Shown here: positions 12,627 through 16,513 of the stretch, one piece after another
Numbering within the stretch: position 1 is the first letter of the stretch
How the letters are laid out: each line of letters starts with the position of its first letter
Assembly: GCA_045636205.1 (NCBI GenBank)
Contig: JAZTXE010000113.1
Coordinates: forward strand, 1-16,513
Source: JAZRUF01 sp045636205
Lineage (GTDB): Bacteria; Bacillota; Clostridia; Oscillospirales; JAAYXM01
Length of the DNA: 16,513 nt
Direction of reading: 5' to 3'
Notes under the pieces: generated by a model
What the model was told of the DNA's origin: nothing
Databases searched by the model: none
The model's input: only the letters and a program-made list of their open reading frames with translations
Position numbers and translations under genes: made by a program

Positions 12627-13199
12627 TTATCTCTCCGGCTTATTGAGCACACGCGAGGTTATAACACCATCGGTCGTATGCACTTGAAAATTGGTTCCGT
12701 CTGCATTAAACCAGGAATTAATCCGAGATGTCTGCCCGACGGTTTCATCGCTGTAAGTGCATGCAATTTCCAAAGACTCACCAAATACTTCTTCCGCCTT
12801 TGCAAGAAGCAGACCTTCCTTTATTTCAGGAATTGCATCTTCCGTATACTCATTTGAAAACGGTACGAGATCGGCAGCTTTGTTATAATAAAGAATTTTG
12901 CCGTAAACCGTATCATTTGGCTTGTATATAATATTTACACCTGCACTCTTCTTCTCGTTACGATAGCTTCGGTACATTTCTATACCGTCCTCATCGTACT
13001 TGATTTGACCTTCACCAAATAAACCCTCTATCTGCTCACGCGTCATGTTGCGCTTTATCTGATCATAGTACGAATATAACTCCTCGCGCGTTTCAGGTGC
13101 AACCGCAGTCTGGTCGTACACCGGAACCTCATCCCCTGAGCACGAACACAGAAGCACAAGAATACATGCAATCACGATAACGCATAAGAATTTTTTCAT
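12627..13199 (-). CDS. Lipoprotein, BLIP/BamE-like fold predicted
   Basis: Started at ATG 13199 (AGGAGA upstream) this is 190 residues. The signal peptide MKKFLCVIVIACILVLLC ends in the lipobox LCSC, predicting a diacylglycerol anchor on the outer membrane face. Two weak repeats follow. The first is IKRNMTREQIEGLFGEGQI, then MYRSYRNEKKSAGVNIIYK, a K-x-x-M-T-x-x-Q/E-V pattern found in BamE/SmpA-like and beta-lactamase-inhibitor-like (BLIP) domains. The second, LLLAKAEEVFGESLEI, precedes another beta-rich part ending FQVHTTDGVITSRVLN. The frame continues upstream to 13241 without a ribosome site. It is the first gene of a minus-strand run with the phage-type protein and second lipoprotein. Its partner and role are unknown. 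Confidence 0.76.
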   Translation of the reverse strand: MKKFLCVIVIACILVLLCSCSGDEVPVYDQTAVAPETREELYSYYDQIKRNMTREQIEGLFGEGQIKYDEDGIEMYRSYRNEKKSAGVNIIYKPNDTVYGKILYYNKAADLVPFSNEYTEDAIPEIKEGLLLAKAEEVFGESLEIACTYSDETVGQTSRINSWFNADGTNFQVHTTDGVITSRVLNKPER

Positions 13200-13303
13200 A
13201 ACATTTCTCCTATTCCCACAAACTACCTTGCAACAATACAAGTCATGCGTGAAATACTATATCTGACGATTAAATGACAGATTTTGAAAAGAGGTTTTTT
13301 ACA

Positions 13304-13471
13304 ATGAATAACTTTGTAAAAGGAATGGCTGCCGGTCTGGTTGTCGGAGCTGCTGCCACCGCTACTTTAATGCCTAAATCCTGCAAAAAACGCGCAATGA
13401 AAAGCAGTGCCGGAAAAGCTATTAAAGCCGTAGGCAGCTTAATTGACAACTTTCAGAACATGCTTGACTAA
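13304..13471 (+). CDS. Small protein with glycine/alanine-rich hydrophobic N-terminus, 55 residues
   Basis: ATG 13304 is chosen because AAAAGAGG (13287-13294) lies about nine bases upstream; an in-frame ATG at 13274 has no site. The product begins MNNFVKGMAAGLVVGAAATA, a single short hydrophobic segment with small residues, then a lysine-rich stretch (PKSCKKRAMKSSAGK) and an amphipathic tail (AIKAVGSLIDNFQNMLD). It resembles YtxH-like small clostridial proteins with a glycine-zipper helix, probably membrane-associated, function unknown. It diverges from the lipoprotein gene across about 100 bp in which I found no convincing promoter for either direction. A good terminator follows. Confidence 0.78.
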   Translation: MNNFVKGMAAGLVVGAAATATLMPKSCKKRAMKSSAGKAIKAVGSLIDNFQNMLD

Positions 13472-13480
13472 TCCCTTCCG

Positions 13481-13512
13481 TGCCGCAGAAAACTGCGGCA
13501 TACATATTTTAT
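13481..13512 (+). terminator. Terminator of the 55-residue protein gene
   Basis: A perfect 8-bp stem TGCCGCAG/CTGCGGCA with an AAAA loop is followed by TACATATTTTAT, 10 bp after the stop. The 13472-13869 gap holds this, the tRNA-Leu(CAG) gene with promoter and terminator, and a weak promoter for the ATPase. Confidence 0.82.
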
Positions 13513-13576
13513 AGTATAACGCATTTTCCGCCTTTATACAACCCAAAACCGCAAATCAAATGTGTACAAAAAGTAA

Positions 13577-13612
13577 AAAAACGACAAGATTCTCTCGAAC
13601 CTTGTCGTTTTT
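13577..13612 (-). terminator. Terminator of tRNA-Leu(CAG)
   Basis: Stem AAAAACGACAAG (13577-13588) pairs with CTTGTCGTTTTT (13601-13612) around a 12-nt loop. On the minus strand the 3' arm runs into TTTTTTTAC, a clear U-tract. Confidence 0.9.
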
Positions 13613-13698
13613 GGTGCGGATAAGAGGACTTGAACCTCCACCGAGTTGCCCCGACTAGAACCTGAATCTAGCGCGTCTGCCGATTCCGCCATATCCGC
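13612..13698 (-). tRNA. tRNA-Leu (anticodon CAG)
   Basis: An 87-nt gene including the encoded CCA. The acceptor stem GCGGATA/TATCCGC pairs perfectly. The D-loop reads GGAATCGGCAGAC. The anticodon stem CTAGA/TCTAG encloses TTCAGGT, with CAG at 13664-13662. A long leucine-type variable arm and a TTCAAGT T-loop follow. It decodes CUG. It differs clearly from the GAG tRNA-Leu at 8603-8686, so it is not a recent duplicate. Confidence 0.96.
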
Positions 13699-13718
13699 AA
13701 ATGATAATCAGCTTTAAT

Positions 13719-13747
13719 ATTTTATCACACATTTTTCAAAAACACAA
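13719..13747 (-). promoter_or_regulatory. Promoter of tRNA-Leu(CAG)
   Basis: On the minus strand, -35 TTGTGT (13747-13742) and -10 TAAAAT (13724-13719) have a 17-bp spacer, with TGA directly before the -10 box (extended -10). Confidence 0.66.
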
Positions 13748-13785
13748 GAGTTATTTTAAGAAAAATAAAAATTTTTTCATTCTGT

Positions 13786-13815
13786 TAAACAGCGCAAACT
13801 AACACGTCATATACT
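13786..13815 (+). promoter_or_regulatory. Weak candidate promoter of the P-type ATPase
   Basis: TAAACA (13786-13791), 18 bp and TATACT (13810-13815). The -35 box lies inside CTGTTAAACAG (13782-13792), a 5-1-5 inverted repeat that might be a regulator site. Both matches are modest. Confidence 0.38.
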
Positions 13816-13869
13816 TCCCTTTTTTATCATAAGTATTAAGGACAACCGCTGAAAGGAAGGTATTATGAA

Positions 13870-16509
13870 ATGGCAGAATACCAAGGTTTAAGTACGCGCG
13901 CAGCCAATGAGCTTCTTACCCGATACGGTGAAAACTCAATAAGCAAGCGCAAGTCAAACGGAGCATTTAAAATACTCGCAAGCCAGTTTCGGGATGCGCT
14001 TATTATGATATTGCTCGCCGCAACGCTTCTTTCGCTTTTTATGGGCGAAATCACTGAGGCGATGACGATAAGTGCAATTATCTTTATAAACGCTCTTTTG
14101 GGATTCATCCAGGAATTTAAAACCGAAAAAACCTTGGAAAAGCTCGGCGAACTCGCCGCACCCACGGCATCGGTAATACGCGACGGACGAGAAATCAAAA
14201 TCCGTGCAAACCTTATTGTTCCCGGAGATTTGGTTTCACTCCGTGCAGGTGACCGTATCCCCGCCGACGGAATTCTTCTTACATCAAATGAACTTACATG
14301 CGATGAATCCATGTTGAGTGGCGAATCCTGCGGGGTTGAAAAGACCGCTGCAAAAAGTGAAAATGATTTCTCCGAAAAAAGCAAAGTCTATATGGGAACC
14401 CTGGTCACCCGCGGCAAAGGACTCCTTCGCGTTCGCCAAACAGGTGACTCAACTGAGATGGGGAAAATCGCAGGAATGCTCGGAAGCATACATACTCAAG
14501 CCACCCCTTTGCAAAACCGCTTGGCTCAACTTAGTAAATACATAGGCATCGGCTGCCTTTTCATCTGCGCGATAGTTGCACTTACCGGAATACTGCGCGG
14601 CGAACCGGTTTTCGACATGCTCCTTACCGGCATATCTCTCTCCGTCGCCGCAGTCCCGGAGGGACTACCTGCAATCGTCACAATAGCTCTTGCCTTATCC
14701 GTAAAACGCATGGTTAAAAGAAAGGCATTAATCCGCCGCTTACACGCGGTAGAAACGCTCGGATGCGCAAACATTATCTGCTCGGATAAAACTGGAACTC
14801 TTACAGAGAACCGAATGACGGTAACTCAAATCTATATCCCCAACCGTGAGATCCAAGTTTCGGGGACCGGTCTTGAAACAGAAGGCTCCTTTACCTGCGG
14901 CAAAATTCCGCTAAGAACAACTGAAACACCGCAGCTTGAAAAGCTTTTGACAATTGCAACAGTCTGCAATAATGCAACCGTTACACCAAACAGAAGCCGA
15001 GGCTTTGGCAAGCTTATTAAAAACTCAAAATCCTATGCAGACGTGACCGGCGAACCCACCGAGGCAGCCCTTTTAATAGCCGCGCTGAAAGGAAAAATCG
15101 CAAAGGAAAAACTTAACATATCAGTATGCCGTGAAATTCCGTTTGATTCAACGCGCAAACGCATGAGTGTTATAGGCGAGTCCTCAGGCAAATTTGAGAT
15201 GATGACAAAGGGTGCACCGGATTTACTCCTCAGTCGCTGCACACATGTCCTGACGCCATCCGGCGTAAAGCCGATGGACACACGCACCCGCCATATGATT
15301 TTATCTGAGAATAACCGCATGGCTTCAGACGCTTTGCGCGTGCTTGCATTCGCTTACCGCCCGGCTTCAGGCGCAGATGACACAAACGAAGCAAACTTAA
15401 TCTTTGCAGGTCTCGCCGGACTTCTCGACCCACCCCGCCGCGAAGCGTATGACGCGGTAAAAAAATGCAAGCGCGCGGGTATACGCCCGATAATGATTAC
15501 AGGTGACCACGCGGTTACCGCCCAGGCAATAGCCGGCAAGCTCCGCATCTATAACGACGGTGACCGCATTATAACCGGCGCTGAGCTTGATGCAATGAGT
15601 GACGAAACGCTAAGCCGCGAACTTCCATCCGTTTCAGTATTTGCAAGAGTCACTCCCGCGCACAAGTTGCGGATAGTGCAGGCACTTAAATCGTGCGGTG
15701 ATATTGTAGCAATGACCGATGACGGAGTAAACGATGCACCTGCTGTAAAAGAGGCGGACATCGGTGTATCCATGGGTGTCACAGGGACCGACGTAACAAA
15801 GGAAGCCGCATCTGTAATCCTTTTAGATGATAACTTTGCAACGCTCGTATGCGCGGTTGAGGAAGGGCGTGTTATTTACTCAAACATACGTAAATTTATC
15901 CGCTATCTGCTCTCATGTAATATTGGCGAGGTTGTGACCATGTTTCTCGCCATGCTCATCGGATTACCGGTACCTTTAATTCCGATACAGATACTGCTTG
16001 TAAATTTAATAACTGACAGCCTTCCGGCAATTTCTCTGGGCCTTGAGCCTGCAGAGGACAATATAATGGAAGTTAAACCGCGCGGTTCGGATGAATCTGT
16101 TTTTTCAAGAGGGCTTGCCTCAACAATAATAATACGCGGAATCCTTATTGGACTGACGACATTAGGCGCTTTTTTCACCCTCTATCATCGAAGCGGAAAT
16201 ATAGATACCGGGCGCACTGCTGCACTACTGACTCTTGTTATGACTCAGCTTATACATGTCTTTGAATGCAAAAGCGAAGTACGGGGGCTTATGTCAATAA
16301 ACTGGTTTAACAATATTCCGCTTCTTTTATCGGTTATAGTATCCGTCGCCGCGATATTTATGGGAATATATTCTCCGTTTTTTGCAAAGATTTTCTTCAC
16401 GGTTCCACTGAGTTTAAAGGACCTTGGAATAATTTGCGCTTACTGCGCGGCAGTTCCTGTTTTAAACGGAATATTTTTAAGCATAAAAAGGAACAGGATA
16501 AAAGAATAA
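13870..16509 (+). CDS. Calcium-translocating P-type ATPase (P2A-like)
   Basis: This 879-residue membrane pump is complete in the window. The actuator loop has SGES (150-153), the phosphorylated Asp306 is in DKTGTLT, the nucleotide domain has KGAPD, and the hinge reads TDDGVNDAPA near 616 instead of the usual TGDGVNDAPA. Transport motifs are of the calcium type: PEGLPA (263-268, M4), CNIGEVV (M5), NLITDSLPA (712-720, M6). In M8, TQLIHVFE has Gln where SERCA has its site-I Glu, as in plasma-membrane-type pumps, so one calcium per cycle is plausible. The N-terminus before M1 is short: Asp306 compares with Asp351 in SERCA1. ATG 13870 has AGGAAGG upstream; ATG 13865 gives an eight-codon frame. It is probably a calcium exporter, related to PacL/YloB. 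Confidence 0.92.
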   Translation: MAEYQGLSTRAANELLTRYGENSISKRKSNGAFKILASQFRDALIMILLAATLLSLFMGEITEAMTISAIIFINALLGFIQEFKTEKTLEKLGELAAPTASVIRDGREIKIRANLIVPGDLVSLRAGDRIPADGILLTSNELTCDESMLSGESCGVEKTAAKSENDFSEKSKVYMGTLVTRGKGLLRVRQTGDSTEMGKIAGMLGSIHTQATPLQNRLAQLSKYIGIGCLFICAIVALTGILRGEPVFDMLLTGISLSVAAVPEGLPAIVTIALALSVKRMVKRKALIRRLHAVETLGCANIICSDKTGTLTENRMTVTQIYIPNREIQVSGTGLETEGSFTCGKIPLRTTETPQLEKLLTIATVCNNATVTPNRSRGFGKLIKNSKSYADVTGEPTEAALLIAALKGKIAKEKLNISVCREIPFDSTRKRMSVIGESSGKFEMMTKGAPDLLLSRCTHVLTPSGVKPMDTRTRHMILSENNRMASDALRVLAFAYRPASGADDTNEANLIFAGLAGLLDPPRREAYDAVKKCKRAGIRPIMITGDHAVTAQAIAGKLRIYNDGDRIITGAELDAMSDETLSRELPSVSVFARVTPAHKLRIVQALKSCGDIVAMTDDGVNDAPAVKEADIGVSMGVTGTDVTKEAASVILLDDNFATLVCAVEEGRVIYSNIRKFIRYLLSCNIGEVVTMFLAMLIGLPVPLIPIQILLVNLITDSLPAISLGLEPAEDNIMEVKPRGSDESVFSRGLASTIIIRGILIGLTTLGAFFTLYHRSGNIDTGRTAALLTLVMTQLIHVFECKSEVRGLMSINWFNNIPLLLSVIVSVAAIFMGIYSPFFAKIFFTVPLSLKDLGIICAYCAAVPVLNGIFLSIKRNRIKE

Positions 16510-16513
16510 AATC

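Noticed and set aside
8566..13698. Two tRNA-Leu genes as ends of an integrated element
   Set aside because: I found no integrase and no repeated tRNA 3' fragment that would mark attachment sites, and the two tRNAs differ in sequence.

Overview
The window looks like a chromosomal segment of an anaerobic Firmicute of the Clostridia type. The signs are a YtrA-type GntR regulator with a YtrB-like ABC ATPase, a long-form hibernation factor, an S-layer-homology (SLH) cell-wall protein, lipoproteins with Gram-positive lipoboxes, strong GGAGG ribosome sites, and many TTGACA-17-TATAAT promoters. I see no insertion sequence, CRISPR array, integrase or rRNA. No species can be named from the sequence alone.

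Left part (1-4600). A minus-strand operon holds a GntR/YtrA repressor, an ABC ATPase and the first codons of a probable permease that runs off the left edge. Its promoter has a 31-bp inverted repeat just downstream, probably the YtrA operator. Next is a minus-strand pair (gamma-carbonic-anhydrase-like hexapeptide protein, then an SGNH esterase). It diverges from a short-chain dehydrogenase that resembles the UxuB/YjmF D-mannonate oxidoreductases. A 50-residue small protein and the ribosome hibernation factor hpf converge on a shared hairpin.

Centre (4600-8540). This is the most self-contained regulatory unit. A good promoter is followed by two identical 14-bp palindromes (TCGAAACGTTTCGA), spaced 32 bp apart. 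Two genes follow: an alpha/alpha-toroid protein of unknown substrate and a class III aminotransferase with a four-cysteine insert. After a strong terminator, a LacI-family regulator has its own consensus promoter. The simplest reading is a substrate-induced catabolic or modification operon repressed by the adjacent LacI protein.

Right part (8540-16513). Two tRNA-Leu genes (GAG and CAG), each with its own promoter and terminator, bracket a minus-strand envelope cluster: a BLIP/BamE-like lipoprotein, a conserved phage-type protein, a lipoprotein with an Ig-like (Big2) segment and a Cys/His tail, and a 782-residue secreted protein. That last protein joins a DigH/YngK-type glycosidase domain, SLH repeats and a zinc N-acetylmuramoyl-L-alanine amidase. 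It could strip stem peptides and cut the resulting bare glycan in one polypeptide, and it is the most interesting protein here. A 55-residue small protein diverges from the cluster. The window ends with a complete calcium-type P-type ATPase.
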